Source of the DNA: CAZOOR01 sp964581505
GTDB taxonomy: Bacteria > Bacteroidota > Ignavibacteria > Kapaibacteriales > UBA2268
Length of the DNA stretch: 17,500 nucleotides
NCBI GenBank assembly: GCA_964581505.1
Contig: CAZOOR010000059.1
Coordinates: 1-17,500 of the forward strand
Reading direction: 5' to 3'
Under the pieces are notes generated by a model. The model did no database searches. It was not told the origin of the DNA and saw nothing but the letters and a program-made list of their open reading frames with translations. The translations under genes and the position numbers were made by a program. Positions 7,939-14,613 of the stretch are shown here, in pieces. Each line of letters begins with the position of its first letter. Positions within the stretch are counted from its first letter, which is position 1.

Positions 7939-7970
7939 CAAAATTATGAATAATCGCTATGATTGACAAA
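7939..7970 (-). promoter_or_regulatory. Bacteroidota-type promoter of the recO operon
   Basis: On the minus strand: TTTG (7970-7967), a 20-base spacer, TAATTTTG (7946-7939). Both boxes match exactly. The start of transcription would fall near 7932, about 20-25 bases before the recO ATG at 7909. This excludes the longer reading frame start at 7969. Confidence 0.7.
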
Positions 7971-8034
7971 TTGGAACATTCAATATTTTTTTGTCGATTT
8001 ATATTTTTTTCTTTTTTTTTTTAGAAAAAACTAT

Positions 8035-8042
8035 TAATTTTG
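8035..8042 (+). promoter_or_regulatory. Candidate -7 box of the tRNA-Asn gene
   Basis: TAATTTTG matches TAnnTTTG and ends 13 bases before the mature tRNA 5' end. There is no TTTG at the -33 position. Instead, long T runs (8004-8010 and 8012-8022) fill the upstream region and may act as an A/T-rich upstream element. Confidence 0.5.
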
Positions 8043-8055
8043 TGTTCGTAAAAAT

Positions 8056-8129
8056 TCCTGAGTAGCTCAGTTGGTTAGAGCATCTGACTGTTAATCAGAG
8101 GGTCCGCGGTTCAAGTCCGTGCTCAGGAG
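8056..8129 (+). tRNA. tRNA-Asn (anticodon GTT)
   Basis: A 74-nt cloverleaf folds by eye. The acceptor stem pairs TCCTGAG (8056-8062) with CTCAGGA (8122-8128) over all 7 bp. The D arm is GCTC/GAGC around AGTTGGTTA. The anticodon arm is TCTGA / CTGTTAA / TCAGA with GTT at 8090-8092. The T arm contains GGTTCAAGTCC. The discriminator is G (8129), as expected for tRNA-Asn. CCA is not encoded (the next bases are CAA), so it must be added by CCA nucleotidyltransferase. It stands alone and is followed at once by a terminator. Confidence 0.96.
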
Positions 8130-8133
8130 CAAT

Positions 8134-8166
8134 AAAAAAAGGTTTCCGAAAGCGGAAACCTTTTTT
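8134..8166 (+). terminator. Rho-independent, probably bidirectional terminator after tRNA-Asn
   Basis: GGTTTCCG (8141-8148) pairs perfectly with CGGAAACC (8153-8160) around the loop AAAG, with A runs on the left and T runs on the right. It ends the tRNA transcript and, read on the minus strand, can also stop the CotH-domain gene, whose stop codon is about 70 bp away. The bases 8167-8233 show nothing further. Confidence 0.9.
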
Positions 8167-8233
8167 CTATTTGAAGGAAGTAATTGCTTAATCTATAAAT
8201 ATTCATTAGTCCAACAAAGCGATTGAATAATAC

Positions 8234-10177
8234 TTAATGCAGAATAATTATTTTTCTTTGCTTCATAATATTTTCTCCTATTATTCTAAGCAAATAAAGG
8301 TTATCGGGCAACTGCCCGAGAGCAAATGATTTAATATATCCGGGAGGAATACATACATTTTCTTCTTTAAATACAATTATTCCATTAGTATTTGAAATAG
8401 TTATTTCAGCATCTAATATATAATCAAATTTATTATACAAAAAGAAAAGACCCTTAGATGGGTTTGGGGCAATCAATAAATCCTCATCAATATCTAAGCC
8501 GGTCGGTGCTATTGTCGTATCACAAGCAAAACCGAAATCATTCAAATTGAAAAATTCAGAAATATTTTCGGCTACATAGCAAGGTCTCTCAGCCAAGAAT
8601 AATCTCAAACTATTCTCTATTCCGCTTTTCCATCTCTTGAAACTTTCGGGATAATGCCATCTGTCAATATGCGAGCGGACCTCAGGTTCATACATCGCTT
8701 CAATTCTATTTAATATTTCAATCGTCCTGCCCGCTCTTAGTTCGGTATTGAGTAGCTCAGCATATCTATTTATAAACCGAACGCGAAAATCCCTATTCTG
8801 CAATAATTTTCTAAACAGAAATGTTGATTTCGGATTATTGGGCCATACAACAGAAGAATCATTCAGCGTAGTATGTTCCAACATATTATAATCTCTCGGT
8901 CCGCCAAATCCGGCATCTAAATCAAAAAGCACCCAACGCCATTTGCTATTCGGCATTGTTGAACGCCAAATTTTAAAATTACCCGATGGCCAGTCGTAGT
9001 TTTTCAGAAACTGCTCAATAATATTATAATCAATATAATTACTAATATCAATACGATTTTTCACATATTCATAATACTCTTGCTCCGCTAAATCGTGTGT
9101 AGAGATATAGCGAATAATCTTCCGAAAATCGCTATTATCATTTCGGTAGAATATGACCGAATCTTTATCAATATTATGCAAATATTCTATATACCGTTCA
9201 TCAATTCTATCTCTAATCGTATGTATTCCCCAATACTCTCCGTTAATAAATACAACAACCGGACGAAAATCCTGATAATCAAGGTCTAAATTACGAGCAA
9301 TGGATTGTCCGACAGCATCTTTTATTATCGTTTGGCCCGTCCAACCACCCATAGTAGTCCGAAGAATAAATCGTTTGTATTTATTTAATTTTCGATTGGG
9401 CAATAGTTTGCAATGAAAATACTTATTACCGTATTCCTCTCTGGCATATAAACGCAATGATTTCTGAGCGGCGGCACGTGTACCGCCACCATGAATTCTT
9501 ACACCTGCATTTTGCGAGAAAACCATTTGTCCGTTCATCTGAAAATATTCTATATGTATTGGTTTCTCCCAATTAATATCATGATTAAAATAATTCCCCG
9601 ACCATTGTGGATTATTTATTCTGAAATTAGTTCCCGGCACATAAATACCACTTTCTTGGTTGAATAAATTATTCGGGTTAGTAACCAAAGAAATTACAGG
9701 CATTGAATATTTTTCATAAATATTCGGGGCTACAAAATATGTTTTCGTATAAATAGGACTTGTTCTTTTACCTTTGCTAAATGAAGCACAACGTAATACG
9801 GTTACTTTATCAATAGGTTCCTCAGGCGGCTCCCATGCTTTGTAATTCATTAAATCCTGTTCGGGTGAAGTCCTGATTTCGGAAAAACAATTTGACTGTA
9901 GAGTCCTGTCCTCAATAAAAAGTGCGGAAGTATATTCATTAGAATTTTCATCGGGCAACGAGCCGTCCAAAGTATAATATATTCTATCACCATTTTGCGA
10001 AAAAATTTGAAGTTCAAATGGCTCTCTATAAAAGCCGGCAGAATGTGAAAACTCAAGCTGTTCGGATTGAATAGAATTGCTATCCCCTAAGACATCGCCC
10101 CCAATATCCATAATTTGTCCGTTCGTTTCAGCAAACGGAAAGATGAACATAAGAAATATAAATACTAACTTATTCAT
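8234..10177 (-). CDS. Secreted CotH-kinase-domain protein with T9SS type A sorting domain
   Basis: The protein is 647 residues long. A signal peptide (1-20) is followed at about 42-150 by a chitobiase-C-terminal/Fn3-associated-like module (YYTLDGSLPDENSNEY). The CotH domain spans about 205-470: IEYFQMNGQMVFSQNAGVRIHGG, then VVVFINGEYWGIHTIRDRID (307-326), NYDWPSGNFKIWR (393-405) and WRWVLFDLDAGFG (413-425). D395, D419 and D421 are the likely ATP/Mg2+-binding acids of this kinase fold. The last 80 residues are a T9SS type A sorting domain, opening with LLIAPNPSKGLFFLY (567-581) and ending KQRKIIILH. It should therefore cross the outer membrane by type IX secretion and be surface-attached or released. 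It is a single gene bounded by a terminator and a -7-like box. The phosphorylated target, if any, is unknown. Confidence 0.88.
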   Translation of the reverse strand: MNKLVFIFLMFIFPFAETNGQIMDIGGDVLGDSNSIQSEQLEFSHSAGFYREPFELQIFSQNGDRIYYTLDGSLPDENSNEYTSALFIEDRTLQSNCFSEIRTSPEQDLMNYKAWEPPEEPIDKVTVLRCASFSKGKRTSPIYTKTYFVAPNIYEKYSMPVISLVTNPNNLFNQESGIYVPGTNFRINNPQWSGNYFNHDINWEKPIHIEYFQMNGQMVFSQNAGVRIHGGGTRAAAQKSLRLYAREEYGNKYFHCKLLPNRKLNKYKRFILRTTMGGWTGQTIIKDAVGQSIARNLDLDYQDFRPVVVFINGEYWGIHTIRDRIDERYIEYLHNIDKDSVIFYRNDNSDFRKIIRYISTHDLAEQEYYEYVKNRIDISNYIDYNIIEQFLKNYDWPSGNFKIWRSTMPNSKWRWVLFDLDAGFGGPRDYNMLEHTTLNDSSVVWPNNPKSTFLFRKLLQNRDFRVRFINRYAELLNTELRAGRTIEILNRIEAMYEPEVRSHIDRWHYPESFKRWKSGIENSLRLFLAERPCYVAENISEFFNLNDFGFACDTTIAPTGLDIDEDLLIAPNPSKGLFFLYNKFDYILDAEITISNTNGIIVFKEENVCIPPGYIKSFALGQLPDNLYLLRIIGENIMKQRKIIILH

Positions 10178-10208
10178 TAAATAAATATGTAATAATACTA
10201 TTCACAAG

Positions 10209-10216
10209 CAAATTTA
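10209..10216 (-). promoter_or_regulatory. Candidate -7 box of the CotH-domain gene
   Basis: The minus strand reads TAAATTTG (TAnnTTTG), 32 bp before the ATG, with no good TTTG about 20 bases upstream. It overlaps a TTTACTAAAATTT motif also found near the WD40 and lysS promoters. The rest of the gap to 10341 is A/T-rich and I see nothing else in it. Confidence 0.4.
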
Positions 10217-10341
10217 CTAAAATTTATTTAAATTTAAAACACTTAATATAAAACAATCAGAACAAAATGATAAAAGTATATCTCTATATACCCAAATACT
10301 TATAGTGAATAATCTGTTTGCTTCTTTCCGATATGATAAAA

Positions 10342-10374
10342 AAAAAGGCTGTCTCTTACTCGGACAGCCTTTTT
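10342..10374 (-). terminator. Rho-independent terminator after lysS
   Basis: GGCTGTC (10347-10353) pairs with GACAGCC (10363-10369), extended by five A/T pairs, around a 9-base loop. On the minus strand it ends in a T run. It lies about 15 bp past the lysS stop codon. Confidence 0.85.
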
Positions 10375-10389
10375 CATAATAATTGACAT

Positions 10390-11907
10390 TTATTTTGCTT
10401 CGGGACGCATCTGCGGGAAGAAAAGAACGTCTCTGATTGATTTCTCGTCCGTCATAAGCATTACAAGGCGGTCAATGCCGATACCGAGACCCGCAGTCGG
10501 AGGCATACCTATTTCCAGTGCATTTAGAAAGTCTTCGTCTAATATCATTGCCTCGTCATCACCTGCGGCACGGTCGCGTGCTTGCTGTTCCAGTCGTTCT
10601 CTTTGGTCTCGCGGGTCGTTTAATTCCGAGAAGGCATTTGCTATTTCGGCACCATTAATAAATAATTCAAATCGTTCGACAAGTCCCTCTTTTTCTCTGT
10701 GCTTCTTGGCAAGCGGCGACATCTCAATCGGATAATCAATATTGAATGTCGGCTGTATTAAATTAGGTTCGACCTTTGCGCCGAAGATTTCATCAAGCAA
10801 TTTTGAAACACTTGATTTCGGGTCCACTTCAATATCTAATTTATCGCAAATTTCCAACAATTCTTCCCGACTTTTACCCTGCAGGTCGTAGCTTGTGTAT
10901 TCTTTCAACAACTCGAACATACTTGCACGGCGGAAAGGCTTTTTGAAACTAATTGTTTTTCCGTCATATTCTATCTCTTCCGTACCATTTGTTGCAATGC
11001 AAATATTCGAGAGCAAATCCTCGACCATTTCCATCATCCAGTTATAATCCTTATATGCAACATATACCTCAACGGCTGTAAACTCGGGATTGTGCATCTT
11101 ATCCATACCTTCGTTGCGAAAATTCTTGCCAATTTCATAAACGCCCTCGAACCCGCCGACAATAAGGCGTTTCAGATAGAGTTCATTGGCAATTCGCAGA
11201 TATAGAGGAATATCCAAAGTATTGTGATGTGTAATAAACGGACGGGCAGACGCTCCACCATACATAGGTTGCAAAATTGGCGTTTCGACTTCAAGCCAAC
11301 CCCGCTCATCAAAATATTTTCTCAATGTCGAAATAACTTTTGCTCTTTTGCGAAAAGTATCGCGAATATGCGGATTAACGAGTAAATCAATATATCTTTT
11401 CCTGTAACGCAATTCCTTATCGGCAAAAGCATCGTGAACAATTTTATTTCCCTGCTCATCAGTTTCTTCCTTCGCAATCGGAAGAGGCTGCAATGATTTA
11501 CTAAGAAGAACAACTTCCTTGGCATGAACCGAAACCTCACCGGTACGGGTACGAAACACAAAACCGTTAACACCGATAATATCACCAATGTCAAGTAGTT
11601 TGAAACTCGGATAGAAATCAGGCAGTTCGTCACGCTTCAGATAAATCTGGATTTTCCCCGTTTCATCTTGAATATGACAAAAGCTGGCTTTACCCATTTT
11701 CCTAATACTCATAATCCTACCGGCAACGGCAACATTATCAAGCAGTTCGGGTTTGTCATCATCGTATTCGTCAAGAACAGGAGCGGCGGAATGGGTCTTT
11801 GGGTAATTATACGGGTAAATCTCAAGCCCCGAATCTTCGAGAAGTTTCAGTTCTTCGGCTCTTCTTTTTATCTGGTCGTTTTGTGATAAATTTTCCATAG
11901 TTTTCAT
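10390..11907 (-). CDS. lysS: Lysyl-tRNA synthetase, class II
   Basis: The 505-residue protein has the full class IIb LysRS layout. An anticodon-binding OB domain spans about 58-132 (VAVAGRIMSIRKMGKASFCHIQD). Motif 1 is at about 187-212 (KRAKVISTLRKYFDERGWLEVETPIL). Motif 2 is at 262-277 (NFRNEGMDKMHNPEFT). Motif 3 is at about 474-487 (LGIGIDRLVMLMTD). The length is normal, and the substrate-binding FINGAEIANAFSELNDP segment (416-432) is intact. It charges tRNA-Lys in the cytoplasm. The start may be Met1 or Met4, and no Shine-Dalgarno site is seen. It is monocistronic, with its own terminator and a promoter back to back with that of infC. Confidence 0.97.
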   Translation of the reverse strand: MKTMENLSQNDQIKRRAEELKLLEDSGLEIYPYNYPKTHSAAPVLDEYDDDKPELLDNVAVAGRIMSIRKMGKASFCHIQDETGKIQIYLKRDELPDFYPSFKLLDIGDIIGVNGFVFRTRTGEVSVHAKEVVLLSKSLQPLPIAKEETDEQGNKIVHDAFADKELRYRKRYIDLLVNPHIRDTFRKRAKVISTLRKYFDERGWLEVETPILQPMYGGASARPFITHHNTLDIPLYLRIANELYLKRLIVGGFEGVYEIGKNFRNEGMDKMHNPEFTAVEVYVAYKDYNWMMEMVEDLLSNICIATNGTEEIEYDGKTISFKKPFRRASMFELLKEYTSYDLQGKSREELLEICDKLDIEVDPKSSVSKLLDEIFGAKVEPNLIQPTFNIDYPIEMSPLAKKHREKEGLVERFELFINGAEIANAFSELNDPRDQRERLEQQARDRAAGDDEAMILDEDFLNALEIGMPPTAGLGIGIDRLVMLMTDEKSIRDVLFFPQMRPEAK

Positions 11908-11929
11908 AAAGTTAAGATTAATAAGATTT

Positions 11930-11961
11930 CAAAATTACAATTAATTTTACTAAAATTTCAA
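11930..11961 (-). promoter_or_regulatory. Bacteroidota-type promoter of lysS
   Basis: On the minus strand: TTG (11961-11959, full box ATTG), 21 bases, then an exact TAATTTTG (11937-11930). The -33 is a three-of-four match. It lies 17 bp from the -33 of the divergent infC promoter. Confidence 0.55.
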
Positions 11962-11977
11962 TAATAAGATATTATTT

Positions 11978-12010
11978 TTTGGATAATTAATTGTAAATGT
12001 TATAAATTTG
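11978..12010 (+). promoter_or_regulatory. Bacteroidota-type promoter of infC
   Basis: TTTG (11978-11981), 21 bases, TAAATTTG (12003-12010); both boxes match exactly. TTTTTTGGATAA around the -33 is identical to the rpoZ promoter, and TTTGTAATTCTT (12007-12018) is identical to that of rpmH. The leader to the TTG start would be about 80-90 bases. Confidence 0.7.
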
Positions 12011-12101
12011 TAATTCTTATTTTTATTAAATATATTATAAATTTAAGATAGAAACGTCAAAAGAGATACAGGCAACAAATTATTAACGTAAAAGGAGAAT
12101 T

Positions 12102-12704
12102 TTGAAAAATATTTATTTCGCACATTTCGGCGGCGGCGGTCGCGGAAGAGACAGAAATTTGAGGAGCAAGGGCAGAAGAACCAGAATCAATGCCGAGATA
12201 AACGCAAAGGAAGTTAGGGTTGTGGACGATGAAGGCAAAATGCTTGGAGTAATGAGAATTAACAAAGCATTATTTCTAGCCGAAGAAAAGAAACTTGACT
12301 TAATTGAAATAGCACCGGCGGCAAAACCACCGGTTTGTAAGATTATGGATTACGGCAAATATCAGTACGAGTTGCAGAAAAAAGAAAAGCATCAGCGTAA
12401 GAAACAGCAACAACAACAGATGAAAGAAATTCGATTCAAATGGAGAACAGCCACTCATGATTTCAATTTCAAAGTAAAGCATGCCAGAAACTTTATAGCC
12501 GATGGTAATAAAGTAAAAGCAACTGTTATGTTCCGCGGACGCGAGATAACACATCAGGAAGTAGGTCGCGAATTGCTTGATAGATTTGTCGAAGCAATGG
12601 AAGACATTGCAAAAGTTGACCAAAAGATTTCATCGGAAGGTCGATATATGTCCGTCATTATGGCACCGACACAATCCGCCAAGAAGAAACCGAAAGAAGA
12701 GTGA
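12102..12704 (+). CDS. infC: Translation initiation factor IF-3
   Basis: The protein is 200 residues long. After a Gly/Arg-rich N-terminal tail (about 8-28), the IF3 N-domain begins at RINAEINAKEVRVVDDEGK and runs through LDLIEIAPAAKPPVCKIMDYGKYQYE (about 65-90). A basic, Gln-rich linker follows, then the C-domain (EIRFKWRTATHDFNFKVKHA, GNKVKATVMFRGREITH) that binds the 30S subunit. IF3 keeps the subunits apart and proofreads the start codon. The start is TTG with a strong AAAAGGAGA 4 bases before it; there is no ATG before the conserved domain. An in-frame ATT lies two codons further on. A non-ATG start is a known basis of infC self-regulation. The gene heads the infC-rpmI-rplT cluster, though a terminator follows it here. 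Confidence 0.95.
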   Translation: MKNIYFAHFGGGGRGRDRNLRSKGRRTRINAEINAKEVRVVDDEGKMLGVMRINKALFLAEEKKLDLIEIAPAAKPPVCKIMDYGKYQYELQKKEKHQRKKQQQQQMKEIRFKWRTATHDFNFKVKHARNFIADGNKVKATVMFRGREITHQEVGRELLDRFVEAMEDIAKVDQKISSEGRYMSVIMAPTQSAKKKPKEE

Positions 12705-12722
12705 TAAACGTTTATCGAATTT

Positions 12723-12753
12723 AAAAGGTGAACGTCTGTATTTCCCCTTTTTT
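12723..12753 (+). terminator. Rho-independent terminator or attenuator after infC
   Basis: AAAAGG (12723-12728) pairs with CCTTTT (12746-12751) and, after one mismatch, GAA pairs with TTC, leaving a 9-base loop and a T-rich 3' side. It begins 19 bp after the infC stop, so it would separate infC from rpmI at least in part. Confidence 0.6.
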
Positions 12754-12770
12754 ATTTAATAATTTATTCG

Positions 12771-12778
12771 TAAATTTG
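12771..12778 (+). promoter_or_regulatory. Candidate -7 box before rpmI
   Basis: TAAATTTG matches TAnnTTTG, but no TTTG is found about 20 bases upstream (T-rich only). It lies between two hairpins and directly abuts the second. In an A/T-rich gap a chance match is possible. Confidence 0.35.
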
Positions 12779-12815
12779 AAGTTCCTGCAATTTAACGTTG
12801 CAGGAAACTTTTTTT
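12779..12815 (+). terminator. Terminator-like leader hairpin upstream of rpmI
   Basis: TTCCTGCAA (12782-12790) pairs perfectly with TTGCAGGAA (12798-12806) around TTTAACG; G12781/C12808 and flanking A/T pairs extend it past one bulged A. Seven T follow (12809-12815), and the rpmI ATG is 29 bp on. Its place suggests either an intrinsic terminator or an attenuator or L20-type leader controlling rpmI-rplT. Confidence 0.65.
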
Positions 12816-12843
12816 ATTACATCAATAAAAAAGAGATAAGAAG

Positions 12844-13041
12844 ATGCCAAAAATGAAGACAAAAGGTTCTGCCAAGAAACGTTTTAAATTAACGGGAACT
12901 GGCAAAATCAAAAGAGAGAAAGCCTATAAAAGTCATATATTGACTAAGAAGTCACGCAAAACAAAGCGTAATCTTCGTACGGCTACGTTGGTTTCGGAAG
13001 CTGATATGACTCGCGTCAAAAAGATGCTTTCGATAGGATAA
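12844..13041 (+). CDS. rpmI: 50S ribosomal protein bL35
   Basis: The 65-residue, very basic protein begins MPKMKTKGSAKKRFKLTGTGKIK, the bL35 signature, followed by KAYKSHILTKKSRKTKRNLR. Length and sequence are typical. It binds 23S rRNA in the large subunit. The purine-rich leader AAAAAAGAGATAAGAAG precedes the ATG. It stands in the standard infC-rpmI-rplT order, with hairpins on both sides that may tune its level against IF3 and bL20. Confidence 0.96.
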   Translation: MPKMKTKGSAKKRFKLTGTGKIKREKAYKSHILTKKSRKTKRNLRTATLVSEADMTRVKKMLSIG

Positions 13042-13053
13042 AATAATTTTACG

Positions 13054-13091
13054 AAGGCCCGCAGGGGAAACGGCTCTCCCTGTGCCTTTTT
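13054..13091 (+). terminator. Hairpin with short T tract between rpmI and rplT
   Basis: AAGGC (13054-13058) pairs with GCCTT (13084-13088) and CAGGG (13062-13066) with CCCTG (13078-13082), separated by a small asymmetric internal loop, followed by TTTTTATAT. It is strikingly GC-rich for this genome and lies about 14 bp before the rplT Shine-Dalgarno site. It could be a leaky terminator, a processing site or an L20-binding control element. Confidence 0.5.
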
Positions 13092-13115
13092 ATATGAACT
13101 AATTAGGAGTGCATT

Positions 13116-13463
13116 ATGTCACGTTCAGTTAATAAAGTAGCCTCACATCGCAAACGCAAGAAATTTAAAAAACTTGCCAAAGGCTATTGGGGCAGAAGAA
13201 AAAACGTCTGGACTATAGCAAAAAACCACATTGAAAAAGGTTTGCTCTACGCATACCGCGACCGCAGACAGAAAAAAAGAACTTTCCGCTCTTTGTGGAT
13301 TGTTCGTATCAATGCCGCGGCAAGATTAAACGGAACAACATATTCAAAGCTTATGTTTGCTTTGAAACAAAAAAATATTCAGATAAATCGCAAAGTACTT
13401 GCCGAGCTGGCTATGAACAAGCCGGAAGTATTTGCGGCTATTGTCAAGCAGGCAATCGGCTGA
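13116..13463 (+). CDS. rplT: 50S ribosomal protein bL20
   Basis: The 115-residue protein has the bL20 pattern: RSVNKVASHRKRKKFKKLAKGYWGRRKN, then AYRDRRQKKRTFRSLWIVRINAAAR, then LMFALKQKNIQINRKVLAELA. It is an early 23S rRNA assembly protein, and in E. coli and Bacillus it also represses its own operon by binding a leader that mimics its rRNA site. AGGAG ends 6 bases before the ATG. The gap to rpmI (74 bp) holds a GC-rich hairpin that could be such a control site; this is inference. Confidence 0.97.
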   Translation: MSRSVNKVASHRKRKKFKKLAKGYWGRRKNVWTIAKNHIEKGLLYAYRDRRQKKRTFRSLWIVRINAAARLNGTTYSKLMFALKQKNIQINRKVLAELAMNKPEVFAAIVKQAIG

Positions 13464-13479
13464 TTAATTGTTAGAATTT

Positions 13480-13530
13480 ATCCCGCGTAATTTTGCTTAT
13501 TGCTTGATAGCTCTATCGCGGGATTTTTTT
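13480..13530 (+). terminator. Rho-independent terminator/attenuator between rplT and pheS
   Basis: ATCCCGCG (13480-13487) pairs with CGCGGGAT (13517-13524), a perfect 8-bp GC-rich stem around a 29-base loop, followed by seven T. It lies 17 bp after the rplT stop and 20 bp before the pheS start. pheS has no other obvious promoter nearby, so the site may act as an attenuator and not only as an operon end. Confidence 0.7.
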
Positions 13531-13550
13531 CATTGTATCCAATATATCTT

Positions 13551-14564
13551 ATGCTGGAAAATATAAATAATCTGAAAAATGAAGTTGCTGAAAAAATCAA
13601 GAACCTCAATAATATTGATGCTCTTGAAAATTTCAGATTGGAATATCTCGTCAAAAAAGGTAAAATTCAACAGCTCTTCGATAGAATGAAGGATTTGCCG
13701 AAAGAAGAAAAACCTATTATTGGTAAGGAACTTAATATTCTTCGTAAATTTGTCGAGAATAATTTTAATGAACTGAAAAGCAAGCTTACAGCTAAACTTG
13801 ATTCTTCACCGTCTATTGATTTAACCCTGCCGGGACGCAAGAGCTTTGAAGGCTCTAAGCATCCTGTTGCCGAGACAGTTCAAGAGATGGTTGATATATT
13901 TGAAAGTATGGGATTTACAGTTGCCGAAGGTCCGGAAATCGAAGACGGCTATCATAATTTTGATGCTTTGAATTTCCCACCCGACCATCCGGCACGCGAT
14001 ATGCAGGATACATTTTTTATGAAAACAGGTGATAATCTTGTACTGCGAACACATACATCGCCGGTTCAAATCAGGGTAATGCAATCGCAAAAACCTCCGA
14101 TAAGAACAATAATGCCGGGACGTGTTTACAGGAATGAGGCTATTAACGCAAGGTCGCTTGCAGAGTTTCATCAGATTGAAGGGCTTTATATTAATAAAAA
14201 GGTAACGTTTGCAGAACTAAAAGGTACATTGATGACATTTGCCAAAAAGATGTACGGCGAGAAATCGCAGTTCAGATTTCGTCCTTCATTCTTTCCGTTT
14301 ACCGAACCAAGCGCCGAGCTGGATATGTCATGCTTCCTTTGCGGTGGCAAGGGTTGTAAGATATGCAAAAATACAGGCTGGCTCGAAATACTCGGTTGCG
14401 GAATGGTGCATCCCAATGTGTTGAAATCAGGTGGTATCGACCCGGAGGAATATTCCGGATTTGCTTTCGGATTTGGCATTGAGCGGGTTGCTCTGCTAAG
14501 AACAGGTATTGACGATATTCGTTTGCTTTACGAAAACGATATAAGAGTTCTGGAACAGTTCTGA
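13551..14564 (+). CDS. pheS: Phenylalanyl-tRNA synthetase alpha subunit
   Basis: The protein has 337 residues from the chosen start. An N-terminal coiled-coil (about 1-85) binds tRNA-Phe. The catalytic core has the KHPVAETVQEMVDIFESMGF motif 1 region, VLRTHTSPVQIRVM, FRPSFFPFTEPSAEL, a CFLCGGKGCKIC four-Cys segment seen in many PheS proteins, LGCGMVHPNVL and the motif 3 FGFGIERVALLRTGIDDIR. It forms an (alpha-beta)2 tetramer with PheT. The open frame extends 17 codons upstream, but that part runs through the 3' arm of the terminator hairpin and does not look like PheS, so the start is at MLENINN. No Shine-Dalgarno site is seen. pheT does not follow; rpmH does, so the beta subunit must lie elsewhere. 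Confidence 0.93.
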   Translation: MLENINNLKNEVAEKIKNLNNIDALENFRLEYLVKKGKIQQLFDRMKDLPKEEKPIIGKELNILRKFVENNFNELKSKLTAKLDSSPSIDLTLPGRKSFEGSKHPVAETVQEMVDIFESMGFTVAEGPEIEDGYHNFDALNFPPDHPARDMQDTFFMKTGDNLVLRTHTSPVQIRVMQSQKPPIRTIMPGRVYRNEAINARSLAEFHQIEGLYINKKVTFAELKGTLMTFAKKMYGEKSQFRFRPSFFPFTEPSAELDMSCFLCGGKGCKICKNTGWLEILGCGMVHPNVLKSGGIDPEEYSGFAFGFGIERVALLRTGIDDIRLLYENDIRVLEQF

Positions 14565-14581
14565 TTTATCAATAAGCGGAA

Positions 14582-14613
14582 TTTGTTGCTCTTAATTTTA
14601 AATACTATTTTTG
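14582..14613 (+). promoter_or_regulatory. Bacteroidota-type promoter of rpmH
   Basis: TTTG (14582-14585), a 20-base spacer, TATTTTTG (14606-14613); both boxes match exactly. It continues as TTTGTAATTCTT (14610-14621), identical to infC. It would start the rpmH-rnpA-yidD-yidC transcript about 40 bases before the rpmH ATG. Confidence 0.7.

Noticed and set aside
7910..7969. N-terminal extension of RecO with a hydrophobic segment
   Set aside because: It overlaps an exact promoter (-33 at 7967-7970, -7 at 7939-7946) and has no likeness to RecO; the segment is probably untranslated.
8004..8022. Long T runs before tRNA-Asn as a phase-variable tract
   Set aside because: Slipped-strand switching of an essential tRNA is unlikely; an A/T-rich upstream promoter element explains the run better, and nothing in one sequence shows length variation.
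13500..13550. 17-residue N-terminal extension of PheS
   Set aside because: It runs through the 3' arm and T tract of the terminator hairpin after rplT, and PheS normally starts near MLENINN.
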